From: Rheinheimera faecalis
GTDB taxonomy: Bacteria > Pseudomonadota > Gammaproteobacteria > Enterobacterales > Alteromonadaceae
Direction: 5' to 3'
Length of the DNA: 64,000 nt
Assembly: GCF_021290965.1 (NCBI RefSeq)
Contig: NZ_JAJOYT010000001.1
Coordinates: 620,001 to 684,000 of the forward strand
Positions 17,481 to 25,866 of the stretch are shown in pieces (within the stretch, counting starts at the first letter, position 1; each line of letters opens with the position of its first letter). Under the pieces are notes generated by a model that worked only from the letters and a program-made list of their open reading frames with translations, was not told where the DNA came from and searched no databases. The translations under genes were made by a program, and so were the position numbers.

Positions 17481-19322
17481 ATGCTGGGCTTTTTTGAACG
17501 ATTAACCAAACCTTTCCCTGATGACGAGCCAACTCAGCCGCCTCAAGGCTTATTTGCATTTTGTTTGCATTACAGCAAAGGTATGGTACTGCCGCTGATC
17601 CTGATGTCTATCGCAACAGCCTTATTGGCTGCACTGGAAGTGTCCTTATTTGGTTATATGGGCCAACTGGTAGATTGGCTGGTGAACAAAAACCCTGAAA
17701 CTTTCTGGCAGGAAGAGCAGGATACCTTGATCACCATGGCTGTGGTGATGTTGGTGGTGTTACCTGCGTTAGTGTTTTTCCACTCTGCACTTATCCACCA
17801 GACGATATTGGGTAACTACCCTATGTCGATCCGCTGGTTAGCGCATCGTTATTTATTAAAACAAAGCCTTGGCTTTTATCAGAATGAATTCGCTGGCCGC
17901 ATTGCAACTAAAGTGATGCAAACAGCTTTGGCTGTGCGCGAAACCGCCACCAAGCTGCTGGATGTAATGGTGTATGTGGTGGTGTATTTTGGCTCTATGT
18001 TGTATCTGATAGCCGATGCCGACTGGCGTTTGGTACTGCCGATGCTTGCATGGTTAGTGATCTACACCGGCTTGCAGTTCTATTTTGTGCCACGGCTGAA
18101 ACAGGTTGCTACTGAACAAGCCGACGCCCGTTCAGAAATGACAGGCCGTATTGTCGACAGTTACACCAATATCAGCACCATTAAACTGTTCTCACACACA
18201 GCCCGTGAGTCTGATTATGCGCGCGACAGCATGCAGCTGTTTCTGGTGCCTGTGTATAAACAAATGCGACTGGCTACCTGGCTGAATATCTGTGTGCAAG
18301 GGCTGAATTATCTGTTGGTGTTCTCTATTGCCACTCTGGCTATATGGTTATGGTCAGTTAATGCCGTGACAGTAGGTTCCATTGCCATAGCAGTCAGTCT
18401 GGCTTTGCGTTTAAACGGTATGTCGCAGTGGATCATGTGGGAAGTCAGTGCGCTGTTTGAAAACATCGGTACTGTGGCAGACGGTATTGCTACCTTGTCT
18501 CAGCCGCATCAAATCGTCGATAAAACCGATGCCAAAGCTATTGAAGTGTCACAAGGTCAGATTGAATTTAAACAGCTGAACTTTAACTACGGCAAAGTGG
18601 CTGGTGAACATGGTCCTGTGATCGATGGTCTGGAATTGTCGATTAAACCAGGTGAAAAAGTAGGTTTAGTTGGCCGCTCTGGTGCAGGTAAATCGACCTT
18701 GGTGAACTTGCTGCTACGTTTTTATGACGTCAATTCGGGCCAGATTTTAATAGATGGTCAGGACATCAAAACTGTATCACAGGAAAGCTTACGCGCTCAT
18801 ATCGCTATGGTGACGCAGGATACCTCTTTGCTGCACCGTACAGTACGGGAGAACATTTTGTATGGCCGTCCCGGTGCTACTGAAGCAGAAATGTTTGAAG
18901 CAGCTCGCTTGGCAGAAGCCGATGCCTTTATTCAGGAACTGACTGATCCTAAAGGCAATAGCGGTTATGACGCTCAGGTCGGCGAGCGGGGTGTAAAACT
19001 TTCGGGTGGTCAGCGTCAGCGTATTGCTATAGCCCGGGTATTACTGAAAAACGCCCCTATCCTTATTCTGGATGAAGCAACCTCAGCGCTTGATTCTGAA
19101 GTAGAAGCTGCTATTCAGCACAGTCTGACTCAGCTGATGATAGGGAAAACTGTGATAGCTATAGCGCACCGTTTATCCACTATTGCGGCTATGGACAGGC
19201 TTATAGTACTGGACCAGGGTCGTATAGTTGAGCAAGGTAGCCATCAGGAACTAATTGCCAAAGGTGGCATTTACGCTCAGTTATGGGCGCATCAAACCGG
19301 TGGTTTTATTGGTGTTGAATAA
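17481..19322 (+). CDS. ABC exporter, fused permease and ATPase (abct of the PER context)
   Basis: Half-size ABC exporter of 613 aa. N-terminal six-helix membrane domain (about 30-325), then the nucleotide-binding domain: Walker A GRSGAGKS (398-405), signature LSGGQ (507-511), Walker B ILILDE (527-532), and an H-loop in AIAHRLST. Likely a homodimeric lipid, peptide or drug exporter. GAGGA precedes the ATG. It is convergent with the GST gene, which is followed by the PER-type beta-lactamase. In clinical mobile elements blaPER is commonly accompanied by gst and an ABC transporter gene called abct; this gene is in the corresponding place. Confidence 0.92.
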   Translation: MLGFFERLTKPFPDDEPTQPPQGLFAFCLHYSKGMVLPLILMSIATALLAALEVSLFGYMGQLVDWLVNKNPETFWQEEQDTLITMAVVMLVVLPALVFFHSALIHQTILGNYPMSIRWLAHRYLLKQSLGFYQNEFAGRIATKVMQTALAVRETATKLLDVMVYVVVYFGSMLYLIADADWRLVLPMLAWLVIYTGLQFYFVPRLKQVATEQADARSEMTGRIVDSYTNISTIKLFSHTARESDYARDSMQLFLVPVYKQMRLATWLNICVQGLNYLLVFSIATLAIWLWSVNAVTVGSIAIAVSLALRLNGMSQWIMWEVSALFENIGTVADGIATLSQPHQIVDKTDAKAIEVSQGQIEFKQLNFNYGKVAGEHGPVIDGLELSIKPGEKVGLVGRSGAGKSTLVNLLLRFYDVNSGQILIDGQDIKTVSQESLRAHIAMVTQDTSLLHRTVRENILYGRPGATEAEMFEAARLAEADAFIQELTDPKGNSGYDAQVGERGVKLSGGQRQRIAIARVLLKNAPILILDEATSALDSEVEAAIQHSLTQLMIGKTVIAIAHRLSTIAAMDRLIVLDQGRIVEQGSHQELIAKGGIYAQLWAHQTGGFIGVE

Positions 19323-19328
19323 AGAATG

Positions 19329-19358
19329 AAGGTCAGAGCCTTGGCTCTGACCTTTTGT
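19329..19358. terminator. Strong bidirectional terminator between ABC transporter and GST
   Basis: A 12-bp perfect stem, AAGGTCAGAGCC / GGCTCTGACCTT, with a 2-nt TT centre and a T run, between convergent genes. A near-identical hairpin occurs at 43695-43716. Confidence 0.88.
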
Positions 19359-19359
19359 T

Positions 19360-19935
19360 TTAGCTCAAACGCGGGTCGGTTTCAGCCACCATCGGCTGAT
19401 TTAAATGTTCATTTCTAAACTGCAGTAAGACCGGAAAAGGTTTTAAATCGACTAAATCACGAAATAACACCCAGTCGATCAGAGTAAATAAGCTGATACT
19501 CAGATAATCCCAACGTCCAAATTGCCCTGCCCTGATTTGCTGTTCCAGCGCTTCCAGCGTTGCCTGTATGCGCTCATGCTGCAGGTTAAAAAACAATTTA
19601 TCCTCTGTGACTTCAAAACCTGAGCGTTTACATAACAACAGCTCAACGAGTGAATCTGTACAGGCATTGATAGTAGTCAGACTGTTTTCCTGATCCCAGC
19701 TCAACGGCTTTAAATTCAACTTTTGCGCCAGGTAACGGTAAATCACTCCTGAATCAAAAATAACTTGCTCATCATCTACTAACACCGGCACTTTACGCGC
19801 TGGATTGTGTTTTACCAGCACAGAGCGGCCTTCCGACTCAAAAATATTTAATGCAACAAACTGATAAGCCTGACCCGCCAGAACTAAACGTAAACGACGC
19901 ACAAAAGGGGAAGCCACTGAACCTAATAACTGCAT
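19360..19935 (-). CDS. Glutathione S-transferase family protein (gst of the PER context)
   Basis: 191 aa. N-terminal thioredoxin-like GST domain (1-75) starting MQLLGSVASPFVRRLRLVL, with the glutathione-site phrases NPARKVPVLVDD and FDSGVIYRYLA; C-terminal helical domain after residue 85. GGAG precedes the ATG at 19935. It begins 73 bp after the beta-lactamase stop in the same direction, so the two may be co-transcribed. GST genes of this kind are found next to blaPER in clinical plasmids and transposons. Its own substrate is unknown; a role in beta-lactam resistance is not expected. Confidence 0.88.
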   Translation of the reverse strand: MQLLGSVASPFVRRLRLVLAGQAYQFVALNIFESEGRSVLVKHNPARKVPVLVDDEQVIFDSGVIYRYLAQKLNLKPLSWDQENSLTTINACTDSLVELLLCKRSGFEVTEDKLFFNLQHERIQATLEALEQQIRAGQFGRWDYLSISLFTLIDWVLFRDLVDLKPFPVLLQFRNEHLNQPMVAETDPRLS

Positions 19936-20008
19936 AACCTACTCCATTTACAGATCATGAGTTCAGTGTACAACCTTAATAAGTCGCTTAGATAGCCCTG
20001 AATGTTGT

Positions 20009-20935
20009 TTAATCCGGACTCACTGCTGAGAGTTTTTTCAGCTCAAACTGATAAGCAGCCTGAGCGACTTGCGCAATAATGGCTTCGTTGGTTCGTTCTG
20101 ATTCAGCCGAATCCTTGACAAATACCGCCACCAATAAAGGCCGTCCATCAGGCAACATAATGACGCCTACATCATTGGTCGCCGCAGTTTTTCCTGCTCT
20201 GACGCCGGAAGTACCGGTTTTATGCGCCACTATAGTGCTGGCAGGTAACAGGCCTTTTAACCGCTGTGGTCCTGTGGTGGTTTCCACCATCCACTTCCAC
20301 AACAAAGCCTGAGAGGTCTCAGACAACTGCTTTTTTTGTTCAAACTTTTTCAAAAGTTGAGCCGCAGCTTTCATCGAGGTCCAGTTTTTATATTGCACCT
20401 GATCATCAGCATGCATTTGTGCTTCATTTGCTACTACTTCAGTTTCTTTAATACCTAAAGACTGAATGTAAGCATGCAGAGCTGCAGGCCCTCCAACGAG
20501 TTCGAACAATAAATCACAGGCCACATTGTCGCTGTGTGACACCGAATACTGCAGTAACTGCTGTACTGCAACAGTAAATTCATCGCCCTGATGCTCTTTC
20601 ATCATTGGCGACCAGGTGTTTTGTAATACTGCAGAGCGTTTTACTGCAACCGATTGATTTAAATCCAGTTTACCCTGATCGACCTGATGTAAAACCAGCA
20701 TAGCCAGATGCAGCTTAAATACGCTTTGCATCGGGAATTTCTCAAAAGGATTGACCAGCAAAGGCTCAAGATCATCAGGCCCCCATACAGCAACACCGAC
20801 AGTAGCTTGCTTACCCGTCACTATGGTTTCAATTTGCTCTTTTAATAGCGGGGATTGGGCAGAGACGACCCATGAACTTAAGCTCAACATCAGCAGAGCT
20901 GTAGTGGTAAAAACACGTTTTGCGATGACATTCAT
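20009..20935 (-). CDS. blaPER-like: Class A extended-spectrum beta-lactamase, PER family
   Basis: 308 aa, the exact length of PER-1. Signal peptide 1-26 (ending VVSA-Q), so periplasmic. Catalytic motifs: SVFK with Ser71/Lys74, SDN (135-137), omega-loop Glu171 in VVANEAQMH (the PER-type wide omega loop), and KTG (239-241) in AHKTGTSG. Stretches such as SPLLKEQIE, ATVGVAVWGPDDLEPLL and FPMQSVFKLHLAMLVL match PER-1 as I remember it; substitutions are scattered (for example in the signal peptide and 97-116), so it is a PER relative, not identical. The ATG follows AAGGACAG; a TATAAT lies about 25 bp upstream. No IS or ISCR element adjoins it, indicating a native chromosomal gene. Confidence 0.95.
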   Translation of the reverse strand: MNVIAKRVFTTTALLMLSLSSWVVSAQSPLLKEQIETIVTGKQATVGVAVWGPDDLEPLLVNPFEKFPMQSVFKLHLAMLVLHQVDQGKLDLNQSVAVKRSAVLQNTWSPMMKEHQGDEFTVAVQQLLQYSVSHSDNVACDLLFELVGGPAALHAYIQSLGIKETEVVANEAQMHADDQVQYKNWTSMKAAAQLLKKFEQKKQLSETSQALLWKWMVETTTGPQRLKGLLPASTIVAHKTGTSGVRAGKTAATNDVGVIMLPDGRPLLVAVFVKDSAESERTNEAIIAQVAQAAYQFELKKLSAVSPD

Positions 20936-20960
20936 ACGACTGTCCTTGTTATTTTTGTGG

Positions 20961-20966
20961 ATTATA
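20961..20966 (-). promoter_or_regulatory. Probable -10 box of the beta-lactamase gene
   Basis: A consensus TATAAT on the minus strand, 25 bp before the start codon. The region where the -35 should lie is occupied by the DUF3300 terminator hairpin (AAGGCA at about 17 bp spacing), a poor match to TTGACA, which suggests low native expression. Confidence 0.6.
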
Positions 20967-20968
20967 CA

Positions 20969-20990
20969 AAAGGCAGCCGCAGCTGCCTTT
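20969..20990 (-). terminator. Terminator of the DUF3300 gene
   Basis: A 9-bp perfect stem AAAGGCAGC / GCTGCCTTT with a 4-nt loop, 19 bp after the DUF3300 stop, isolates the beta-lactamase gene from upstream transcription. Confidence 0.8.
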
Positions 20991-21009
20991 ATTCATTCTG
21001 TGATCACTG

Positions 21010-22572
21010 TTATTCGATTTGTCTGCGCCCTTCTGAGCTGCGCATTTCCCTGGCCTGAGCTCTGGGCTGCTCTGCCCTGGGTGCCTGATAACTGCGCTCA
21101 GCACGGGGTTGCTCCATCCGTGGTTGTTGATAACTACGTTCAACACGAGGCGTCTGATAATTACGCTCTACCCTGGGCTGTTCAACACGAGGCGTCTGAT
21201 AATTACGCTCTACCCTGGGCTGTTCAACACGAGGCGTTTGATAATTACGTTCTACCCTGGGTTGTTCAACACGAGGTGACTGGTAATTACGTTCTGCCTT
21301 TGTTATTGACGGCTGCAGGTTTCTGCCCTGGTCCTGGATCCTTTCTCTGACCACAGCTGAATCAGGCCGTTGCTTAACATCACCGTTATGAGGTCGGTCG
21401 ACACGGGGCTGCAACTCTTGCTGCTTGTCTCTGTTATTTACATTAACAGCAGGACGATATTCTTTATCCCGCGCCAACTCTGCGCGTCTGCGCTTATCAT
21501 AATCTATCCGCTGCGGCTCCTTGTCATGCTGAGCGCCTGATTTGCCTGTGGCACGCTCAGAGGCAAACTTGCGTTCTTTTTCATCAAAACGTTGAGCCTT
21601 TTCACTATTAAATTTGCGATCCGGTGCATAACCCTTGTTTTCACGGGTTTGGGCCGCCCATTCACGTTGCTGCTCTCTGTTTTGATAACTACGATTGCCA
21701 CTAAACTCACGGGTTGGCTGATAACCTGCCTGATAACTCACGCCACGTCTGTGGTGCGGGTTATGACGCCAGTGATGCGATTTTTTGTGGTGCACTATCT
21801 GATGGCTACGATAGTAATACGGGTCACGCCAGTGATGGTGATGATCGATCACCACAATCTGGCGGCGCGGCCAGTGGAAACTGCTGAAATAGAATCCCGG
21901 CGCAATCTGAATACCAACGCCCCAGGAAAAACCGCGATGCACCGCATAACCTACAGGCACATGCCAATAGACGGGCGGATAGCTACGCCACCACCAGGGT
22001 CCATACACAATTTGTGGGTCGTAATAAGGCAGATACACCACTTGCGGTGAAGCCGACTCAATGATGATGGTTTTTTCTTCCCTCACCACTTTGATATGTT
22101 GCTGTTTATCCAGATTACCAGAAGCATAAGCTTTGTTACGCAGCGTCTGGATACTGGTCATCACCTGGGCTTCCTGACCTAAAAATGCATCGCCCAAACG
22201 CTGTGTCCAGTCGATATCATCGCTCATACGCTCCAGCAATTGTGGGAAAGGCACCAAGGCTTTGACGCTTGGGTCCCAGTCTTCGTCTTCCACTTGTTCC
22301 AGCGCTTCTTCAGCACTGTAACGAGGATGTTCTTCCACCCACCTGTTAGCTTTAATAATTTCCAGTGGATAAGTGGATGCAATAAGCACATGCGAAAGAA
22401 CTGTATCCGGGTACAAAGCAATAGGAGCAAGCATAGCGTCCAGCTCAGCCTGACTAAAACTTTGCACAGTGCTACCGGCACTGGCGGTCTGTTGTGCTGC
22501 CACTGGTGCAACCAACAAGGCTGGGAATAAAGCCACTGAAAGCAAAGGTAAGCATTTCATCAGGGCACGCAT
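21010..22572 (-). CDS. DUF3300 exported protein with C-terminal peptide repeats
   Basis: The frame opens at 22677, but the ATG at 22572 has AGGAG with a 7-nt spacer and starts a signal peptide (MRALMKCLPLLSVALFPALL..VAA-Q), giving 520 aa. Residues from FSQAELDAMLAPIALYPDTV onward are the DUF3300 domain, ending near VVYLPYYDPQIVYGPWWWR. A His/Tyr-rich segment follows, then a long basic Arg/Gln/Glu region with about six 14-residue repeats of the type RNYQTPRVEQPRVE. Low-complexity, strongly charged tail suggests a disordered region, possibly binding the cell wall or polyanions. Function of DUF3300 is unknown to me. Confidence 0.85.
   Translation of the reverse strand: MRALMKCLPLLSVALFPALLVAPVAAQQTASAGSTVQSFSQAELDAMLAPIALYPDTVLSHVLIASTYPLEIIKANRWVEEHPRYSAEEALEQVEDEDWDPSVKALVPFPQLLERMSDDIDWTQRLGDAFLGQEAQVMTSIQTLRNKAYASGNLDKQQHIKVVREEKTIIIESASPQVVYLPYYDPQIVYGPWWWRSYPPVYWHVPVGYAVHRGFSWGVGIQIAPGFYFSSFHWPRRQIVVIDHHHHWRDPYYYRSHQIVHHKKSHHWRHNPHHRRGVSYQAGYQPTREFSGNRSYQNREQQREWAAQTRENKGYAPDRKFNSEKAQRFDEKERKFASERATGKSGAQHDKEPQRIDYDKRRRAELARDKEYRPAVNVNNRDKQQELQPRVDRPHNGDVKQRPDSAVVRERIQDQGRNLQPSITKAERNYQSPRVEQPRVERNYQTPRVEQPRVERNYQTPRVEQPRVERNYQTPRVERSYQQPRMEQPRAERSYQAPRAEQPRAQAREMRSSEGRRQIE
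21116..21291. repeat. 42-bp tandem repeats inside the DUF3300 gene
   Basis: Units beginning TAATTACG recur at 21158, 21200, 21242 and 21284, exactly 42 bp apart, with degenerate copies on the low-coordinate side. Because 42 is a multiple of three, copy-number change would keep frame, so length variation between strains is expected. Confidence 0.9.
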
Positions 22573-22743
22573 TGTAAGCTCCTGCCACTTTAAGTGGCCG
22601 CTAAAACCCGGATCTAAAGGTAAAAGTGTCGCGAGATCCGACGCCACACTCCAAAATTCTTTGTAACACTGATGCATTTATCACCAGCTTGCATCAAGTT
22701 ATAACAAGCATTGCCTGAACAGCTTCTGAATACCTGCAAGCCT

Positions 22744-23628
22744 TTACGCTTTGACTTTAAAAAGCGACGAAGGTTTAAAACCTGTCACCATCGAGGTGCC
22801 GGTGATCACTACAGCGACCCCAACAAAAGTATGCCAGCCTAAAGCTTCGTTTAAAAAAATATGGCCCCAGAACACACCAAATACCGGAATTAAGAAGGTG
22901 ACTGTTAAGGCCGGAGTGGCGCCTTCATCCTGGACTAAGCGGAAGTACAATAAATAGGCCACACCGGTACAGATCACGCCAAGGGCTAATACAGCAGCGG
23001 CGACATTCAAACTAATATCGGCTTGTATCGGGAATAACAGCATGACAGGAGCCAACATTAACGCTGAAGTCCACATACTGCCGTGAGCGTTGGTATAAGG
23101 AGCGACGGTTTTCGCCAGACGGGTGTAGTGAGTCGATATGCCATAACAAAAAGCAGCGCCAGCGGCACAAAACACAGCCACTAAAGCACCAGGTTCCAGC
23201 ACAACAGGGTCAAAACCCACCAAGATGGCCACACCACTGATCCCCAGCACCAGACCAATCGCTATTCGCAACGTTAAAGCTTGCCGGAAAACCACTATAC
23301 CTATCAAAGCGCCCCAGATAGGAGCAGTCGCATTCAGCACAGATAAAACCGACGCCGTTAAGGTTTGCGCTGCATAAGCAAATAGTAAAAACGGCAAGGC
23401 AGAGTTAAAGAAGCCAAGAATAAAAAAGTGCTTCCAGTTATGTTTTAAATCCAGCTGATGTTTTTTCAAAAACCAGCCCATCAGGCCCAAAAATAGCGCA
23501 GCAAACAACACCCTGCCCGTCATTAAAGCGGCAGGACCCAGAGTTCCGACCGCAATGCGCATAAACAAAAATGAAGAGCCCCAAATGGCGGCCAAACTAA
23601 AGAGACGAAGAAAACTGGCGGGCTGCAT
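22744..23628 (-). CDS. DMT-superfamily (EamA) transporter
   Basis: 294 aa from the ATG at 23628, which has AGGAG with a 7-nt spacer (the open frame continues to a TTG at 23646). About ten hydrophobic helices in two EamA halves; family phrases include AAIWGSSFLFMRIA (helix 1) and FLIPVFGVFWGHIFLNEALGW (the conserved end of the second half). Inner-membrane exporter of unknown metabolite. Single gene, no partner. Confidence 0.85.
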   Translation of the reverse strand: MQPASFLRLFSLAAIWGSSFLFMRIAVGTLGPAALMTGRVLFAALFLGLMGWFLKKHQLDLKHNWKHFFILGFFNSALPFLLFAYAAQTLTASVLSVLNATAPIWGALIGIVVFRQALTLRIAIGLVLGISGVAILVGFDPVVLEPGALVAVFCAAGAAFCYGISTHYTRLAKTVAPYTNAHGSMWTSALMLAPVMLLFPIQADISLNVAAAVLALGVICTGVAYLLYFRLVQDEGATPALTVTFLIPVFGVFWGHIFLNEALGWHTFVGVAVVITGTSMVTGFKPSSLFKVKA

Positions 23629-23828
23629 GAAAACTCCTGTAAGCAATCAGATGTCGGGCTTTTATTGGTTACCCTGAAAGTTTTAAACAAAATTCTGTTT
23701 TTTTAACTAAGTATTCAGTTAATGCGACACTTATTGCACAAAAAATGAAAAATTCTAAAAAAGCCGGGTTGCGAAGCTATGCAGTTATATTGCATAATTA
23801 CCCCGCTTCATTTTTGCTTTATTGCTTC
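23629..23828. other. Gene-free AT-rich region before an orphan terminator
   Basis: No coding frame with a ribosome binding site is visible. The stretch from about 23730 (TTGCAC) to the hairpin at 23829 is on the plus strand side of a clear terminator and could encode a small RNA; the promoter match is weak. Confidence 0.3.
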
Positions 23829-23857
23829 AGCCCATACCACTTTTGTATGGGCTTTTT
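23829..23857 (+). terminator. Rho-independent terminator with no plus-strand gene upstream
   Basis: A 9-bp perfect stem AGCCCATAC / GTATGGGCT with loop CACTTTT followed by TTTTT on the plus strand. The neighbouring genes are both on the minus strand, and the T run is on the wrong side for dcd. Confidence 0.75.
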
Positions 23858-23899
23858 CATTTCTGGGCCTAAAACTCCACCCCACCTAAAACATCAACT

Positions 23900-24016
23900 C
23901 CAAAGTAGTTGATGTTGTGGCTAGGCGACAAGCCAACGAGACCCCAGGAGCATAGTGCACTATGTGACTGGGGCGAGAGGCGCAGTCAACAACGCCACGG
24001 CTTCAAATACGCGGGA
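23900..24016 (-). repeat. Extragenic hairpin repeat, copy A
   Basis: Read on the minus strand it is closely similar to the element at 27940-28050: a shared GTTGACTGCGC, then a hairpin CCCCAG-TCA-CATAG....CTATG-CTC-CTGGGG (23942-23973), then GTCTCG and CTTGTCG, and a flank with CAACTACTTTGG. It begins directly after the dcd stop. The inner stem here is a perfect CATAGTGCACTATG. Confidence 0.85.
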
Positions 24017-24018
24017 GT

Positions 24019-24609
24019 TTAGCTCTGATCATCCTGGCTAATACGACTTGCCACAGCGCCTGTCTGCTGTTGGTATTTCGCATCCACTCTTTTGTTGTAT
24101 GGACGGGCAGCTTCACCTGTCATAGTTTCAAAATTCAGCGCACCAATTTTCATATTGGGTCTAAGTGCCAGCGGTAAACGGCCACTGTTATAAAACTCCA
24201 GCACTATATTGCCAGACCAACCCGGATCGATACGGTGCGCTGTTACATGCACCATTAAGCCCAAACGGGCTAATGAAGAACGTCCATCCAACCAGCCTAC
24301 GATGTCCGCAGGCAAGGTGACGGATTCGAGTGTAATAGCCAAAGCCAGTTCGCCCGGATGCAGGAAAAAAGCTTCGTCATCTGTTAATACAATTTCATCA
24401 CTCATCACTGAATTTAACGCGTGATCCACTTCTTCACGTGGACCACTTAAATCAATAAATGCAGCGGCATAAGCACGAAAAGTGCGGAATTTATGGCCTA
24501 AGCGAATATCCACACTGACACCGCTGATCATGTCTGGTGTTGGCCGTGGCGTAATTTGGATCTTGCCTGCGTCTATATAGGCTTCAATGTCGCGGTCACA
24601 CAATCTCAT
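24019..24609 (-). CDS. dcd: dCTP deaminase
   Basis: 196 aa, the normal length for Dcd (about 193 in E. coli). Converts dCTP to dUTP on the route to dTTP. Motifs: [15 protein letters not shown], the substrate loop [35 protein letters not shown] containing the catalytic Glu, and the C-terminal Q-rich lid (KYQQQTGAV). It starts 2 bp after the mrp stop, forming an mrp-dcd operon, an arrangement common in gammaproteobacteria. Confidence 0.95.
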   Translation of the reverse strand: MRLCDRDIEAYIDAGKIQITPRPTPDMISGVSVDIRLGHKFRTFRAYAAAFIDLSGPREEVDHALNSVMSDEIVLTDDEAFFLHPGELALAITLESVTLPADIVGWLDGRSSLARLGLMVHVTAHRIDPGWSGNIVLEFYNSGRLPLALRPNMKIGALNFETMTGEAARPYNKRVDAKYQQQTGAVASRISQDDQS

Positions 24610-24611
24610 GG

Positions 24612-25700
24612 TTAATCATCCGTAAAAATAATTTCGGGTTGCTGCGCTTGCTGATGTTGGGAGTTCCAATATAAAGCAAAGCTCAGTTGTCGTGCTATAG
24701 CCCGGTAAAAACCAGTACCGCTTTCGGCTGGGTTCAGCACTAGCGGCGTTCCGGCATCACAGGACTGGCGTATTTGTTTTTGTAAGGGTAACTGCCCTAA
24801 TACAGGCACCTGATAACGTTCAGCTAATTCCAAGCCGCCATTGGTACCAAAAATATCGTCGATTTCACCACAGTGACTGCACTGGTAAAAACTCATATTC
24901 TCTACCAAACCAAGTACAGGAATATTCACACTGCGAAACATAGAAATGGCTTTTTGTGCATCAGCCAAAGCCACATCCTGCGGTGTTGTGACTATTAAAG
25001 CCCCGGTCACCGGTAGTTTTTGCGACATGGTCAGTTGAATATCGCCTGTGCCCGGTGGCATATCGACAATTAAATAATCTAAATCCGGCCACAAGGTTTC
25101 GTTTAATAGCTGAAGCAACGCCTGACTGGCCATAGGGCCACGCCAAACCGAGGCTTTTTCCGGGTCGACTAAAAAACCAATCGACTGCAGATAAATACCA
25201 GCAGCTTGTTTAGGCAATAGATGTTTATCGTCCGGTGATTCTGCTTTGGCGTCTTTTAAACCCAACATAGTCGGAATAGAAGGACCATAAATATCCGCAT
25301 CCAACAGCCCCACTTTGGCGCCTTCTAAGCCTAAAGCCACAGCCAGATTGACAGCAGTGGTACTTTTACCTACACCACCTTTGCCCGATGCCACTAAAAT
25401 CACTTGCTTGATATTGCGGTAGGCTGGTTCTGCCGCGTTTTCGCTTTGAAGTTCCAGTTTCAGATCTGGCTGCACCTGCTGAAGTACAGGCAATAACTCG
25501 TCAGCCAAAGAGGCCCATGGGAACTTCAGCGTTAAGCTCAGGCTATTTTGTTTAGTGTTAAAACTGGCCTGCTGGATCAAAGTATCCAGCGGCATAGGAA
25601 ATTCGTTGCTTTGAAATTCAGCCAAAGTTTTGGCTAATACTTCAGGCATTTGAGTCGTAGCTGACTGCTCTGCTGTTTTTTTAAACCATTTAAACCACAT
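24612..25700 (-). CDS. mrp: Iron-sulfur cluster carrier protein Mrp/ApbC
   Basis: P-loop ATPase that carries and delivers Fe-S clusters. The frame opens at 25751, but MWFKWFKK (ATG at 25700) is the more likely start (362 aa), though its GAG ribosome binding site is modest. Deviant Walker A GKGGVGKS at 106-113 (from this start), the MRP phrase [15 protein letters not shown], and the cluster-binding CxxC in [14 protein letters not shown]. The N-terminal 90 residues are a diverged MIP18/DUF59 domain. Divergent from metG, as in E. coli and relatives. Confidence 0.9.
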   Translation of the reverse strand: MWFKWFKKTAEQSATTQMPEVLAKTLAEFQSNEFPMPLDTLIQQASFNTKQNSLSLTLKFPWASLADELLPVLQQVQPDLKLELQSENAAEPAYRNIKQVILVASGKGGVGKSTTAVNLAVALGLEGAKVGLLDADIYGPSIPTMLGLKDAKAESPDDKHLLPKQAAGIYLQSIGFLVDPEKASVWRGPMASQALLQLLNETLWPDLDYLIVDMPPGTGDIQLTMSQKLPVTGALIVTTPQDVALADAQKAISMFRSVNIPVLGLVENMSFYQCSHCGEIDDIFGTNGGLELAERYQVPVLGQLPLQKQIRQSCDAGTPLVLNPAESGTGFYRAIARQLSFALYWNSQHQQAQQPEIIFTDD

Positions 25701-25866
25701 AGTGTTACTCAATCTGTGTTGCTGAACTGGTTCGATTCCTGTGAACTGCATTTTGTGCGCACTTTGCCAGCTTTTCCGCGCTTTGCTGCTTTTGAACTGG
25801 TGCGCTTTAACGCGCGCTATTGTATCATTAAGCCACTTTTTTCAGTGATATATCTATGAGTTATCG

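Noticed and set aside
21116-21291. Periodic 42-bp repeats considered as a CRISPR array
   Set aside because: Units are directly adjacent without unique spacers and encode a peptide repeat in frame.
20751-21350. 199-codon plus-strand frame over the beta-lactamase 5' end and DUF3300 repeats
   Set aside because: It is an antisense shadow; its peptide repeats come from the 42-bp coding repeats of the DUF3300 gene, and there is no ribosome binding site.
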